A DNA stretch of 64,000 nt from Paraburkholderia podalyriae (GCF_014397785.1 NZ_VZQQ01000017.1:1-64000), one strand, 5' to 3'; counted from the first letter of the stretch, positions 26,066 to 37,239 are shown. Made by a program: numbers and translations. The notes: a model not told the origin generated them from the sequence alone.

Positions 26066-26950
26066 ATGGAAAAGCGCTCCTACTTCGGCACCAGCGCGCT
26101 GCCCTACCTGCTCGTCGCGCCGCAGTTGCTCATCACGTTGGTGTTCTTCGTGTGGCCGGCAGGCGTGGCGCTCTGGCAATCGACGCAGACTCAGGACGCG
26201 TTCGGTACGTCGAGCGAGTTCGTCGGACTCGCGAACTTCAAACAGTTGTTCGCCGACCCGCTGTATCTGGCGTCGTTCAACACGACGATCGTGTTCTGCA
26301 CGCTCGTCACCGTGTCGGGCCTCGTGATCTCGCTGCTGCTCGCGGTCTGCGCCGATCGCGTGACGCGCGGCGCGAAGGCCTATCAAACGCTGCTGATCTG
26401 GCCATACGCGGTCGCGCCCGCGATCGCCGCCGTGCTGTGGTCGTTCCTGTTCAACCCGAGCATCGGCCTGGTCACCTATGCGCTCGCAAGATACGGCATC
26501 GTGTGGAATCACGCGCTGAACCCCGCTCAGGCGATGTTCCTCGTCGTGCTCGCGTCGGTCTGGCAGCAGGTCAGCTATAACTTCCTGTTCTTCTATGCGG
26601 GCCTGCAGGCAATTCCGCGCTCGCTGATCGAAGCGGCCGCGATCGACGGCGCGGGTCCGGTGCGCCGCTTCTTCGGCATCGCGTTGCCGCTGCTGTCGCC
26701 GACCACGTTCTTTCTGCTGGTGATCAACATCACCTACGCGTTCTTCGACACCTTCCCCGTGATCGACGCGGCGACCGGCGGCGGTCCCGGCCAGGCCACC
26801 CGCACGCTGATCTACAAGATCTTCGCCGAAGGCTTCCAGGGGCTCGACATCGGCAGCTCGGGCGCGCAGTCGGTCGTGCTGATGATCATCGTCGTGGCGC
26901 TGACCGTCGTGCAATTCCGCTTCATCGAACGCAGGGTTCAATACTCATGA
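26066..26950 (+). CDS. ugpA: sn-Glycerol-3-phosphate ABC transporter permease
   Basis: 294-aa inner-membrane permease with six predicted spans. The cytoplasmic EAA loop that contacts UgpC reads EAAAIDGAGPVRRFFGIALP. N-terminal MEKRSYFGTSALPYLLVAPQ is typical of UgpA. Its last codons overlap the ugpE start by four bases, indicating coupled translation. Confidence 0.93.
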   Translation: MEKRSYFGTSALPYLLVAPQLLITLVFFVWPAGVALWQSTQTQDAFGTSSEFVGLANFKQLFADPLYLASFNTTIVFCTLVTVSGLVISLLLAVCADRVTRGAKAYQTLLIWPYAVAPAIAAVLWSFLFNPSIGLVTYALARYGIVWNHALNPAQAMFLVVLASVWQQVSYNFLFFYAGLQAIPRSLIEAAAIDGAGPVRRFFGIALPLLSPTTFFLLVINITYAFFDTFPVIDAATGGGPGQATRTLIYKIFAEGFQGLDIGSSGAQSVVLMIIVVALTVVQFRFIERRVQYS

Positions 26951-27792
26951 TCGAGAACCGACGCGGTTTTGACCTGTTCTGTCACGCGGTGCTGATCGCG
27001 GGCGTCGCGCTGGTGGTGTTTCCCGTGTACGTCGCGTTCTGCGCGGCGACGATGAGCGAGCACGAAGTGTTCACGGTGCCGCTGTCGCTCGTGCCGAGCA
27101 CGCATCTGTTGGAGAACATCGCCACGATCTGGACGCACGGCACCGGCAATGCGGCGGCGCCGTTCAATCGCATGCTGTTCAACAGCCTCGTGATGGCGCT
27201 CGTGATCGCGATCGGCAAGATCGCCGTGTCGATGATCTCCGCGTACGCGATCGTCTACTTCCGCTTTCCGTTTCGCACGCTCGCGTTCTGGCTGATTTTC
27301 ATCACGCTGATGCTGCCGGTCGAAGTGCGGATTTTCCCGACCGTGCAGGTGGTGTCGTCGATGCATCTGAGCAATACGTACACCGGTCTGACGTTGCCGC
27401 TGATCGCGTCGGCGACCGCGACGTTCCTGTTCCGTCAGTTCTTCAAGACGCTGCCGGACGAGCTGATGGAAGCCGCGCGCATCGACGGTGCGGGCGCGCT
27501 GCGCTTCTTCTGGGACGTCGTGTTGCCGCTGTCACGGACCACGATGGCGGCGCTCTTCGTGATCACGTTCATCTACGGCTGGAATCAGTATCTGTGGCCG
27601 ATCCTGATCACGAGCCAGCAGTCGCTGACCACCGCGGTGATCGGCATCAAGGGGATGATCGCGTCGGGCGATACCGCGACCGAATGGCATCTGGTGATGA
27701 CGGCCACGCTGCTCGCGATGCTGCCGCCGCTCGTCGTCGTGCTGACGATGCAGCGCTGGTTCGTGCGCGGCCTCGTGGATTCGGAAAAATGA
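26947..27792 (+). CDS. ugpE: sn-Glycerol-3-phosphate ABC transporter permease
   Basis: 281-aa partner permease, six spans, with EAA loop EAARIDGAGALRFFWDVVLP and the C-terminal GWNQYLWPILIT segment found in this subfamily. It overlaps ugpA by four bases and precedes ugpC by 50 bases. Forms the transmembrane channel as a heterodimer with UgpA. Confidence 0.93.
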   Translation: MIENRRGFDLFCHAVLIAGVALVVFPVYVAFCAATMSEHEVFTVPLSLVPSTHLLENIATIWTHGTGNAAAPFNRMLFNSLVMALVIAIGKIAVSMISAYAIVYFRFPFRTLAFWLIFITLMLPVEVRIFPTVQVVSSMHLSNTYTGLTLPLIASATATFLFRQFFKTLPDELMEAARIDGAGALRFFWDVVLPLSRTTMAALFVITFIYGWNQYLWPILITSQQSLTTAVIGIKGMIASGDTATEWHLVMTATLLAMLPPLVVVLTMQRWFVRGLVDSEK

Positions 27793-27842
27793 TCCGCTGT
27801 GGCGGACGGCGACAAGCACTCAAAAGACAAGGCTAGAACGGC

Positions 27843-28931
27843 ATGGCTGCACTGACCCTGCAAAGCGTTAAGAAAACTTACGACGGCAAACAGTTCGTGT
27901 TGCACGGCATCGACGTGGACGTCGCCGACGGCGAATTCGTCGTGATGGTCGGGCCGTCCGGCTGCGGCAAATCGACGTTGCTGCGGATGGTCGCCGGGCT
28001 CGAGCGCATCTCCGACGGCAGCATCTCGATCGCCGGCAAAGTCGTCAACGAGTTGGAGCCGAAGGACCGCAACATCGCGATGGTGTTCCAGAACTACGCG
28101 CTGTATCCGCATATGAGCGTGGCCGAAAACATGGGCTACGCGTTGAAGATCGCGGGCGTCGATCGCGCGCAGATCGCGCAGCGCGTCGAAGCCGCCGCGC
28201 AGATTCTCGAACTCGGCGCGCTGTTGCAGCGCAAGCCGCGCGAGCTGTCGGGCGGGCAGCGGCAGCGCGTCGCGATGGGACGCGCGATCGTGCGCGAGCC
28301 GGCGGTGTTTCTGTTCGACGAACCACTGTCGAATCTCGATGCGCGTCTGCGCGTGCAAATGCGCCTCGAAATCCAGCGCCTGCATGCGCGACTCAAGACC
28401 ACGAGCCTGTACGTCACGCACGATCAGATCGAAGCGATGACGCTGGCGCAGCGCGTGATCGTGATGCACAAGGGCCAGGCCGAACAGATCGGCGCGCCGA
28501 CCGAAGTCTACGAGCGGCCCGCCACGGTGTTCGTCGCGAGCTTCATCGGCTCGCCGGGGATGAACCTGCTCGAAGGCCGTGTTTCGGACGACGGCTCGAC
28601 GTTCGACGTCGCCGGCAACGGCCCGAAGCTGCCGCTCGCGGGCGTGCCGTCGATCGGCCGCGAAGTCGCGACAGGCCGTGAATGGACGCTCGGCATCCGC
28701 CCCGAGCACCTGAGCCCGGGCACGGCCAACGCACCGCACGCGACGCTGAGCGTCGACTCGTGCGAACTGCTCGGCGCGGACAATCTCGCGCATGGCCGCT
28801 GGGGCAAGCACGACGTGACCGTGCGGCTGCCGCATGCGCATCGTCCGGCGGCGGGCGAAGCGCTGCAGGTCGCGCTGCCCGCGCAGCATCTGCACTTCTT
28901 CGATCCGGCGACGGGACAGCGCGCGAACTGA
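27843..28931 (+). CDS. ugpC: sn-Glycerol-3-phosphate ABC transporter ATP-binding protein
   Basis: 362-aa MalK-type ATPase. Walker A is GPSGCGKST, the signature is LSGGQRQRVAMG, Walker B is FLFDEPLSNLDA, and the switch His is in YVTHDQIEAM. The C-terminal third is the regulatory TOBE/OB domain (about 240-360). It energises uptake through UgpAE and may exchange with other MalK-like subunits. Last gene of the operon. Confidence 0.93.
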   Translation: MAALTLQSVKKTYDGKQFVLHGIDVDVADGEFVVMVGPSGCGKSTLLRMVAGLERISDGSISIAGKVVNELEPKDRNIAMVFQNYALYPHMSVAENMGYALKIAGVDRAQIAQRVEAAAQILELGALLQRKPRELSGGQRQRVAMGRAIVREPAVFLFDEPLSNLDARLRVQMRLEIQRLHARLKTTSLYVTHDQIEAMTLAQRVIVMHKGQAEQIGAPTEVYERPATVFVASFIGSPGMNLLEGRVSDDGSTFDVAGNGPKLPLAGVPSIGREVATGREWTLGIRPEHLSPGTANAPHATLSVDSCELLGADNLAHGRWGKHDVTVRLPHAHRPAAGEALQVALPAQHLHFFDPATGQRAN

Positions 28932-29164
28932 GACGCCCCCCGGAGTGCCGCGACGGCGGCCCGCCGCCGGAACTCCCCTGCCGCCCGGCCTCCGCCCCGA
29001 AGTACAATGCCACCTGAACCATATGCCGGGCGCGGCAGCGTCGTCGAATCCGACGCCGCGCCAGCCGGCGCCGGGTGTTCCGTCCGGCCCTCACACCGAT
29101 TACCCATTCACCCCCGACTGCCCGCCCGCACGCGGCCGGCGTCGTCAACGTCTACTGCAAGCAA

Positions 29165-30829
<1,665 letters not shown>

Positions 30830-30982
30830 CAGGCAGCGGACGACGGCCCGTCTGTCGCAATGCCGGACGGGTCGCGGGGCATGTGCGTTGCTGGCCGCCG
30901 CATGGTGGAGGCGCATGAAAGTCTCGCGCGCGCGACACACGGTCAACACCACGCCGCGCGATGCGGTGACGGCCTTGCATGG

Positions 30983-31016
30983 GACCCGAGTAAGCGCTGA
31001 AGCGCTAACTCGGGTC
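30983..31016. repeat. 16-bp near-perfect inverted repeat just before a ribosome binding site
   Basis: Arms GACCCGAGTAAGCGCT (30983-30998) and AGCGCTAACTCGGGTC (31001-31016) pair at 15 of 16 positions around a two-base centre; each arm also contains the self-complementary AGCGCT. The dyad ends three bases before the AGGAGA Shine-Dalgarno of the next gene. It could be an operator or an mRNA hairpin; no T-run follows. Confidence 0.8.
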
Positions 31017-31030
31017 GACAGGAGACAGAC

Positions 31031-32155
31031 ATGGCGATGTCGAGGGGCAAGCGCTGGATCGTCGTCGTGGGTGCAACGTTATTGGCGTTGATTCTGATCG
31101 CGATCGGCGCGATGCAATTCGCGCAACAGGAAGTCAAGAATCGCGTCAGCGCGGCGCTCGGGCCGCTCGGCAGCGCCGAGCGCATCGATGTCGGTCTCAC
31201 CTCGGTTCACCTCACCCACGTTCTGCTGAATGCGCCGCCCGGCTGGCCGGCGGGCGAACCGCTACGCGCCGACGAAATCACGATCACCCCCGATGTGCGC
31301 GATCTGATCGCGCGGCGTATGCATATCCGTGAGGTCGTCGTGCGTGGCTTCGACATGGCCGTGCTACGCACGAAGGACGGCGCGCTCAATCTGCTGCCGA
31401 ACCTGCGCGAATCGCTGAACCGCAGCGATCACCAGGGCGGCACCGGCACCGCTCCGCCGATCCCGCGCGAAAAGCGGGTCGACCATATCCGCTTCGAGCA
31501 GGGTAACTTCCATTTCTACGACATGACTGTCGGGCCGCAGCCGTTCAAGGTCACGGTCAGCAACGCGAACGCGACCGTCGACAATCTGCATCTGCCGTCG
31601 CTCGCCGAGCCGACCAATGTCAGCGTTCGCGGCTCGCTGAAGGGTCCGGCGCATACGGGCACCATGACGTTCGACGGCTGGATCAAGGTTGCCACCCGCG
31701 ATTCGCAGACGACGAGCACGCTGCGCGGCGTCGACATCGCGATGCTCGATCCGTATCTTCTGAAGAAGGCCGGCACGCGCGCACAGGTGACGGGCGGCAC
31801 GGTCGATCTGACAATCGAATCGACGGTGCGCAACTATCACCTGCGCGCGCCTGGCACGGTGACCGTCCACAATCTGCAGCTCGCTGAAACCGACAATCCG
31901 CTGGAGACGTTCATGTCGATTCCGACCCGCGCCGCCGTTGCGGCGCTGCGTACGCACAACGGCGACATCACGCTGCATTTCGTGCTCGACGGCGATCTGC
32001 GCGATCCGAAGTTCTCGGTGCGCGAAGGACTCTTCAAGCGCATCGGCGCCGGGTTTGCGCAGGCGCTGGGGGTCAGTGTCGAAGGCGTCGCGAAGGGCGC
32101 GGGCGAGACCGTCAAGGGTCTCGGCAATGCGTTGAAGAATCTGTTGGGACAGTAG
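31031..32155 (+). CDS. AsmA/DUF748-like protein with N-terminal membrane anchor
   Basis: 374 aa. One N-terminal transmembrane span (about 8-29) is followed by a periplasmic beta-rich domain; segments such as ITPDVRDLIARRMHIREVVV and KRVDHIRFEQGNFHFYDM resemble AsmA-like/DUF748 repeats. The C-terminal region is amphipathic and Gly/Lys rich (GVAKGAGETVKGLGNALKNL). AsmA-like proteins are implicated in lipid transport across the envelope; the function here is not established. AGGAGACAGAC precedes the ATG. Confidence 0.75.
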   Translation: MAMSRGKRWIVVVGATLLALILIAIGAMQFAQQEVKNRVSAALGPLGSAERIDVGLTSVHLTHVLLNAPPGWPAGEPLRADEITITPDVRDLIARRMHIREVVVRGFDMAVLRTKDGALNLLPNLRESLNRSDHQGGTGTAPPIPREKRVDHIRFEQGNFHFYDMTVGPQPFKVTVSNANATVDNLHLPSLAEPTNVSVRGSLKGPAHTGTMTFDGWIKVATRDSQTTSTLRGVDIAMLDPYLLKKAGTRAQVTGGTVDLTIESTVRNYHLRAPGTVTVHNLQLAETDNPLETFMSIPTRAAVAALRTHNGDITLHFVLDGDLRDPKFSVREGLFKRIGAGFAQALGVSVEGVAKGAGETVKGLGNALKNLLGQ

Positions 32156-32163
32156 CGGTCAGC

Positions 32164-32787
32164 TCAAACCGGCAAGCCCAGCCCGCGCAGCTTTGCTTCC
32201 GTTTGCGCGGCGCTCGTGTGATGCACACCGTGCCAGCCGAGCGCCGTCGCGGCTTCGGCGTTCTTCGCGTTGTCGTCGATGAAGACGAGTTCGGCCGACT
32301 CGATGCCGGGCATCTGCAACTCGATACGCCGGTGCATTTCCGCGAAGATCGCCGGGTCGGGCTTCACGAGCTTCACGCGCCCCGACACGACGATGTCCCG
32401 AAACCGCTGCAGCACCGGATAGTGCTGCCACGCATACGGGAAAGTCTCGTCCGACCAGTTGGTGAGTCCGAAAAGCGGCACCTCGGCCGCTTCGAGCTTT
32501 TCCATCAGCGCGATGCCGTCGTCGAGCACGCCCGCCACCATCTCGTGCCAACGCTCATAGAACGCGCGGATCAGCGGCTCGTGGCCGGGAAACTGTGCGA
32601 TTAACTCGTCGGTGGCTTCGACAATCGGCTGGCCGCCGTCCTGGCGAATCACCCAGTCCATCGAGCAGACGTGCGTGAGGAACCAGCGGCGCTCGAACTC
32701 GTCGGGAATCAGCTCGCGGTACAGGTACTCGGGACTCCAATCGATCAGCACGCCGCCGAAATCGAACACCACTGCCTTGATCGCCAT
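32164..32787 (-). CDS. HAD-superfamily hydrolase (YihX-like)
   Basis: 207 aa. HAD motif I is VFDFGGVLIDW (nucleophile Asp near residue 8), motif II GLTNWSDE, motif III Lys in KLVKPDPAIF and motif IV FIDDNAKNAEAA. The helical cap insert is of the small type seen in YihX (glucose-1-phosphate phosphatase) and haloacid-dehalogenase-like enzymes. The substrate is unknown. The ATG at 32787 starts MAIKAVVFDFG. The next gene upstream on the same strand is the aminopeptidase P. Confidence 0.85.
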   Translation of the reverse strand: MAIKAVVFDFGGVLIDWSPEYLYRELIPDEFERRWFLTHVCSMDWVIRQDGGQPIVEATDELIAQFPGHEPLIRAFYERWHEMVAGVLDDGIALMEKLEAAEVPLFGLTNWSDETFPYAWQHYPVLQRFRDIVVSGRVKLVKPDPAIFAEMHRRIELQMPGIESAELVFIDDNAKNAEAATALGWHGVHHTSAAQTEAKLRGLGLPV

Positions 32788-32821
32788 GTACCACGCTCCG
32801 TTTCGCAGGTCGTCGCTATGC

Positions 32822-34636
32822 TCAGATGGGTTGCGTGCGCAGTTCGAGCCATGCCTTCGCGTCGCCAGACACATGCGGCGCGAGGCGCGCGCGCACCGTT
32901 TCGTGATAGGCGTTGAGCCATGCGCGCTCGTCGTCGCGCAGCAGCGACAACTCGATGCAGCGCGTGTCGATCGGGCACAGCGTCAGCGTTTCGAACTTCA
33001 GGAAATCGCCGAATTCGGTTTTTTCGGCGGCCACGTTCAGCACGAGGTTTTCGATGCGCACGCCCCACTTGCCCGGCCGATACAGACCCGGCTCGTTCGA
33101 CGTGATCATGCCCTCCTCCATCGCGGTCCACGGTTCGGCCGGCGCGTAGTGCGAGATCACCTGCGGGCCCTCGTGCACGTTCAGGAAGTAGCCGACCCCG
33201 TGACCGGTGCCGTGGCCATAGTCGGCGCCGGCCTGCCAGATCGGCGCGCGCGCGATCGCGTCGAGCATCGGCGAGCGGATGCCGCGCGGAAATTGCGCGC
33301 ATGACAGCGCGATCATGCCCTTCAGCACGACGGTGAAATCGCGGCGCTGTTCGTTGCTCGGCGTGCCGACCGGCACGACGCGCGTGATGTCGGTCGTGCC
33401 GCTCAGGTACTGGCCGCCCGAATCGATCAGCAGCAGGCCGTTGCCTTCGATCACCGCATGCGACTCGTCGGTCGCGCGATAGTGCGGCATTGCGCCGTTC
33501 GCGTTGAAGCCCGCAATCGTCGCGAAGCTCAGCGACACGAAGCCGGGACGGCGCGCGCGGGCGGCCGTCAAACGTTCGTCGATCGTCAGCTCGGTGATGC
33601 GCTCGCGGCCCAGCGCGCTTTCGAACCACGCGAAGAATTCGGCGAGCGCCGCGCCGTCCTGCTCCATCGTCCCGCGCACGTGCGCGACGTCGGCGGCGGT
33701 CTTGCACGACTTGAGGAAGGTGGACGGATTGACCGCCTCGACCACCTTGACCGCCGACGGCACCGCCTCCAGCAAGCCGTACGTGATGCGACGCGGATCG
33801 ATCAGCAACGTGCTGCCGGCCGGCAGCGCGGCGAGCGCCTCGGCGGCTTTCGCGTACGGCTCGACGCTGATGCCGTCGCGTGCGAGCACTTCGGCGAGCG
33901 CCGCCGACACCTTGCCGTCCGCGATAAAGAGCGACACGCTCTCCACGCCGATCAGCGCGTGCGCGACGAACACCGGGTTGTAGCTGACGTCGGCGCCGCG
34001 CAGGTTCAGCAGCCAGGCGAGGTCGTCGAGCGTCGAGATGAAGTGCCATTGCGCGCCTTTGTCGGCCATCGCGCGACGCACCTGCGCGAGCTTGTCCGCG
34101 CGCGCGACGCCCGCTTGCGGCGCGATGTGCTCGAAGACGGGGTCGGCGGGGAGCGCGGGACGCTGCGCCCAGATCGAGTCGAACAGGTCGACGTCGGTAC
34201 GCAGCTGCACGCCGCGCGCGTTCAGTGCGGCGCTCAACGCGCGCGCGGCCGCGACCCCGAGCACCGCGCCGTCCACACCGACGATGCCGCCGCTCGCGAC
34301 GTGCTGCGCGAGCCATTCGAAATGCGGTGTGGTCTGCTGGCCGCCCATCATCTTCATCAGCTCGACACCGCTGCCGTTGAGCTGCGCGCTCGCCTGCTCC
34401 CAGTAGCGGCTGTCGGTCCAGACGCCGGCGAAATCGGCGGTCACGATCAGCGTTCCGGCCGAGCCGGTGAAGCCTGACAGCCACTGGCGGCCTTGCCAGC
34501 GCCCGGGCAGATACTCGGACAGATGCGGATCCGCCGACGGCACGAGGTAAGCGGCGATGCCTTCGCGCGCCATCGCGGCGCGCAGGCTCGCGAGGCGCTC
34601 GGGAATGGAGGAGGTTTCGGGAAGTCGGGCGTTCAT
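32822..34636 (-). CDS. Xaa-Pro aminopeptidase (M24B, aminopeptidase P)
   Basis: 604-aa three-domain protein of the eukaryotic APP1-like type, longer than E. coli PepP. The C-terminal pita-bread domain carries the dinuclear metal ligands: two Asp in LLIDSGGQYLSGTTDIT, His in GHGTGHGVGYFLNVHEGP, and Glu in TSNEPGLY and VRIENLV. It removes N-terminal residues preceding Pro. Cytoplasmic; no signal peptide. Confidence 0.93.
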   Translation of the reverse strand: MNARLPETSSIPERLASLRAAMAREGIAAYLVPSADPHLSEYLPGRWQGRQWLSGFTGSAGTLIVTADFAGVWTDSRYWEQASAQLNGSGVELMKMMGGQQTTPHFEWLAQHVASGGIVGVDGAVLGVAAARALSAALNARGVQLRTDVDLFDSIWAQRPALPADPVFEHIAPQAGVARADKLAQVRRAMADKGAQWHFISTLDDLAWLLNLRGADVSYNPVFVAHALIGVESVSLFIADGKVSAALAEVLARDGISVEPYAKAAEALAALPAGSTLLIDPRRITYGLLEAVPSAVKVVEAVNPSTFLKSCKTAADVAHVRGTMEQDGAALAEFFAWFESALGRERITELTIDERLTAARARRPGFVSLSFATIAGFNANGAMPHYRATDESHAVIEGNGLLLIDSGGQYLSGTTDITRVVPVGTPSNEQRRDFTVVLKGMIALSCAQFPRGIRSPMLDAIARAPIWQAGADYGHGTGHGVGYFLNVHEGPQVISHYAPAEPWTAMEEGMITSNEPGLYRPGKWGVRIENLVLNVAAEKTEFGDFLKFETLTLCPIDTRCIELSLLRDDERAWLNAYHETVRARLAPHVSGDAKAWLELRTQPI

Positions 34637-34654
34637 GGGATTACCTGCGAGGAT

Positions 34655-34933
34655 TCATCGACGGATCGACCTGCGCGTTGATTGACGCGAAAAGAGGCCG
34701 ACCGTCACGGCGACGGCGATGAGCGCGACGGCGGTGCATACCGGCCATTCGAGCATGTCACCGTCATGGAAAAGACCTGTCACATTGCCGGCCATCCGCG
34801 CGACGCTCGCGCCGAGCACGCCGGCCAACAGCGCCGCCCACCAGCGGGCGCAGCTCGCCCGCCGCTGCGGATGCAGCCACCAGCCCGCGAGGCCGATCAC
34901 CGCGCCGAGTACGAGAATGCCTGGCCAACCCAT
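34655..34933 (-). CDS. Small multi-span membrane protein, GlsB/YeaQ/YmgE-like
   Basis: 92 aa with three hydrophobic segments (GILVLGAVIGLAGWWL, WAALLAGVLGASVARMAG, CTAVALIAVAVTVGLF) and a basic C-terminus. The arrangement resembles the transglycosylase-associated (GlsB/YeaQ/YmgE) stress family, but similarity is weak by eye. ATG 34933 is preferred over a GTG at 34966. It lies 18 bases upstream of the aminopeptidase start on the same strand. Confidence 0.6.
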   Translation of the reverse strand: MGWPGILVLGAVIGLAGWWLHPQRRASCARWWAALLAGVLGASVARMAGNVTGLFHDGDMLEWPVCTAVALIAVAVTVGLFSRQSTRRSIRR

Positions 34934-35163
34934 CAGGCGTGGACTCCAGACTGGGCGCTCAAACACGGCAAAATCAATTTCGGATTCGTCTCATAGGCGA
35001 AAGGAGCCGCCAACGCTAGCATTTTTGCCTCCTCAACTATACAAGTTCAGCACGGCGCTTTCCGCATAGCGGTTGAGTTTAGGGGTCGGGGTGTGCTTAG
35101 GCAAGTTGCAAGTCTGACGAAAACGCCTCACGCTCCGCCCGTTGCCAGGCTGACGCCGCGCCC

Positions 35164-35874
35164 ATGCGCATCGCCCTTATCGAACCCGACGTGCACCACG
35201 CCAAACTGGTTGACCGGCTGATTTTCGCCGGCGGCCACGTGTGCCAGCACTTCACCACCAGCGCCACCTTCCTGCAGCGCGCCACCGACGAATTCTTCGA
35301 CCTGCTGATCACCGAAAGCTGGGCCGGCGACCATTGCGCCGAAGACGTGATCCCACGCGCGCGCTCCATTTTGCCGGGCCTGCCTGTCATGATGCTGATT
35401 GCGGCGCCGCGTGAATGCCAGATCGTCGCCGCGCTGCACGCCGGCGCCGACGACTGCCTGAGCAAGCCAGTGCGCGGCCCCGAAATGCTCGCACGCGTCG
35501 AGGCGCTGCAGCGCCGCGCGGGCCTGCGGCGGCCGCCTAACCGGCGGCGCGACGTGATCGGCGGCTATACGTTCGATGCGGCGCATTTCGCCGTAACCTT
35601 CCGCGACCTGACCGTGATCCTGACGCCGAAGGAATTCCGCCTCGCGCTGGTGCTGTTCAACAATCTCGCGCGGCCGGTGTCGCGCGCGCATATTCTCGAA
35701 ACCGTGTGGGCGTGCCGTCGCGACGTAAAGTCGCGCACCATCGACACCCACGCGTCGCGCGTGCGCAGCAAGCTGCAACTGCGCCCGGAGCTTGGCTACA
35801 CGCTGACGCCGGTCTATGGTTACGGTTACCAGCTCGACGCGATTCCGCCGGAGACCCTGACAGGCGCGATCTGA
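35164..35874 (+). CDS. Orphan OmpR/PhoB-type response regulator with atypical receiver
   Basis: 236 aa: receiver domain (1-115) and C-terminal winged helix (about 130-228, LTPKEFRLALVLFNN and DTHASRVRSKL). The acidic pocket (E7, D9) and K101 (DCLSKPV) are kept, but the residue aligned with the phospho-acceptor Asp is E51 (FDLLITESW) and the switch Thr is Ala (MLIAAPRE). It may therefore be phosphorylation independent. No histidine kinase is adjacent; hemA follows. The target genes are unknown. Confidence 0.85.
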   Translation: MRIALIEPDVHHAKLVDRLIFAGGHVCQHFTTSATFLQRATDEFFDLLITESWAGDHCAEDVIPRARSILPGLPVMMLIAAPRECQIVAALHAGADDCLSKPVRGPEMLARVEALQRRAGLRRPPNRRRDVIGGYTFDAAHFAVTFRDLTVILTPKEFRLALVLFNNLARPVSRAHILETVWACRRDVKSRTIDTHASRVRSKLQLRPELGYTLTPVYGYGYQLDAIPPETLTGAI

Positions 35875-35921
35875 CGCATGCGGGATATATGGCGGGCAGG
35901 ATGTGATAATCGTGGAAACGC

Positions 35922-35927
35922 TATAAT
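35922..35927 (+). promoter_or_regulatory. Putative hemA -10 element
   Basis: TATAAT lies 25 bases before the hemA ATG in an A/T-rich patch between the regulator and hemA. The -35 at the expected distance is poor (near GGATGT), so an activator may be needed. Confidence 0.5.
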
Positions 35928-35952
35928 ATAGAACTGAACGATAGCCCCCCAA

Positions 35953-37239
35953 ATGCAGCTTCTAACGATCGGAATCAACCATCACACTGCGCCTGTCGCC
36001 CTGCGCGAACGCGTGGTGTTTCCGCTCGAACAAATCAAGCCCGCGCTGGATACGTTCAAAGGCATCTGGCTGGGCCGTGTGGCCCCCAATGCACCGGAAG
36101 CGGCAATTCTGTCCACCTGCAACCGCACTGAACTCTACTGCGCGACCCACGACCTCGCCGCACGAGAAGCTTCGGTCCAGTGGCTGTCGAAGTACCATAA
36201 TCTGCCCATCGACGAACTCGCACCGCATGTCTACGCGCTGCCGCAGTCCGAAGCGGTGCGGCATGCGTTCCGCGTCGCGTCGGGGCTCGATTCGATGGTG
36301 CTCGGCGAAACGCAGATCGTCGGACAAATGAAGGACGCGGTGCGCACTGCTTCCGAAGCCGGCGCCCTCGGCACCTATCTGAACCAGCTATTCCAGCGCA
36401 CCTTCGCCGTCGCGAAAGAAGTGCGCAGCACGACCGAAATCGGCGCGCAGTCGGTGTCGATGGCCGCTGCTGCGGTACGCCTCGCCCAACGCATTTTCGA
36501 CAAGATCGCGAATCAGCGGGTGCTGTTCATCGGTGCTGGCGAAATGATCGAGCTTTGCGCGACGCATTTCGCCGCGCAGTTCCCGCGTGAACTCGTCGTC
36601 GCGAACCGCACCGCCGAACGCGGCACGCGGCTCGCCGAGCGCTTCAACGGCCGCGCCATTCCGCTCTCCGAGCTACCCGCTCGAATGCACGAATTCGACA
36701 TCATCGTGTCGTGCACGGCGTCCACATTGCCGATCATCGGTCTTGGCGCGGTCGAGCGCGCGGTCAAGGCGCGCCGTCACCGGCCGATTTTCATGGTCGA
36801 CCTCGCGGTGCCGCGCGACATCGAGCCCGAAGCCGGCCAGCTCGAAGACGTATTCCTGTACACCGTCGACGACCTCGGCGCAATCGTCCGCGAAGGCAAT
36901 GCGTCGCGCCAGGCCGCGGTCGCGCAGGCCGAAGCAATCATCGAAACGCGGGTGCAGAACTTCATGCAGTGGCTCGACGCGCGCAGCATCGTGCCGGTGA
37001 TCCGCCACATGCACACGCAGGCTGATACGCTGCGCCGCGCAGAGGTCGAACGTGCGCAGAAAATGCTCGCGCGCGGCGACGATCCGGCCGCGGTGCTCGA
37101 AGCACTGTCGCAATCGCTCACCAACAAGCTGATCCATGGTCCCACGCACGCGTTGAATCGCGCGAGCAGCGACAACCGCGACAAGCTGATCGAGCTGATG
37201 AGCGGCTTCTACAAACACCCCGGCTCCTCCGAGCGTTAG
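35953..37239 (+). CDS. hemA: Glutamyl-tRNA reductase
   Basis: 428-aa enzyme reducing Glu-tRNA to glutamate-1-semialdehyde with NADPH, the first committed step of C5-pathway haem synthesis. The catalytic Cys is C56 (STCNRTELYC), the NADPH-binding loop is FIGAGEMIELC, and the C-terminal dimerisation helix follows. It begins MQLLTIGINHHTAP as is standard. prfA and prmC follow, a widely conserved order. Confidence 0.97.
   Translation: MQLLTIGINHHTAPVALRERVVFPLEQIKPALDTFKGIWLGRVAPNAPEAAILSTCNRTELYCATHDLAAREASVQWLSKYHNLPIDELAPHVYALPQSEAVRHAFRVASGLDSMVLGETQIVGQMKDAVRTASEAGALGTYLNQLFQRTFAVAKEVRSTTEIGAQSVSMAAAAVRLAQRIFDKIANQRVLFIGAGEMIELCATHFAAQFPRELVVANRTAERGTRLAERFNGRAIPLSELPARMHEFDIIVSCTASTLPIIGLGAVERAVKARRHRPIFMVDLAVPRDIEPEAGQLEDVFLYTVDDLGAIVREGNASRQAAVAQAEAIIETRVQNFMQWLDARSIVPVIRHMHTQADTLRRAEVERAQKMLARGDDPAAVLEALSQSLTNKLIHGPTHALNRASSDNRDKLIELMSGFYKHPGSSER

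Noticed and set aside
31017..31030. Hairpin at 30983-31016 as terminator of ettA
   Set aside because: It lacks a T-run and is adjacent to the next gene's Shine-Dalgarno, so an operator or leader role is more likely.
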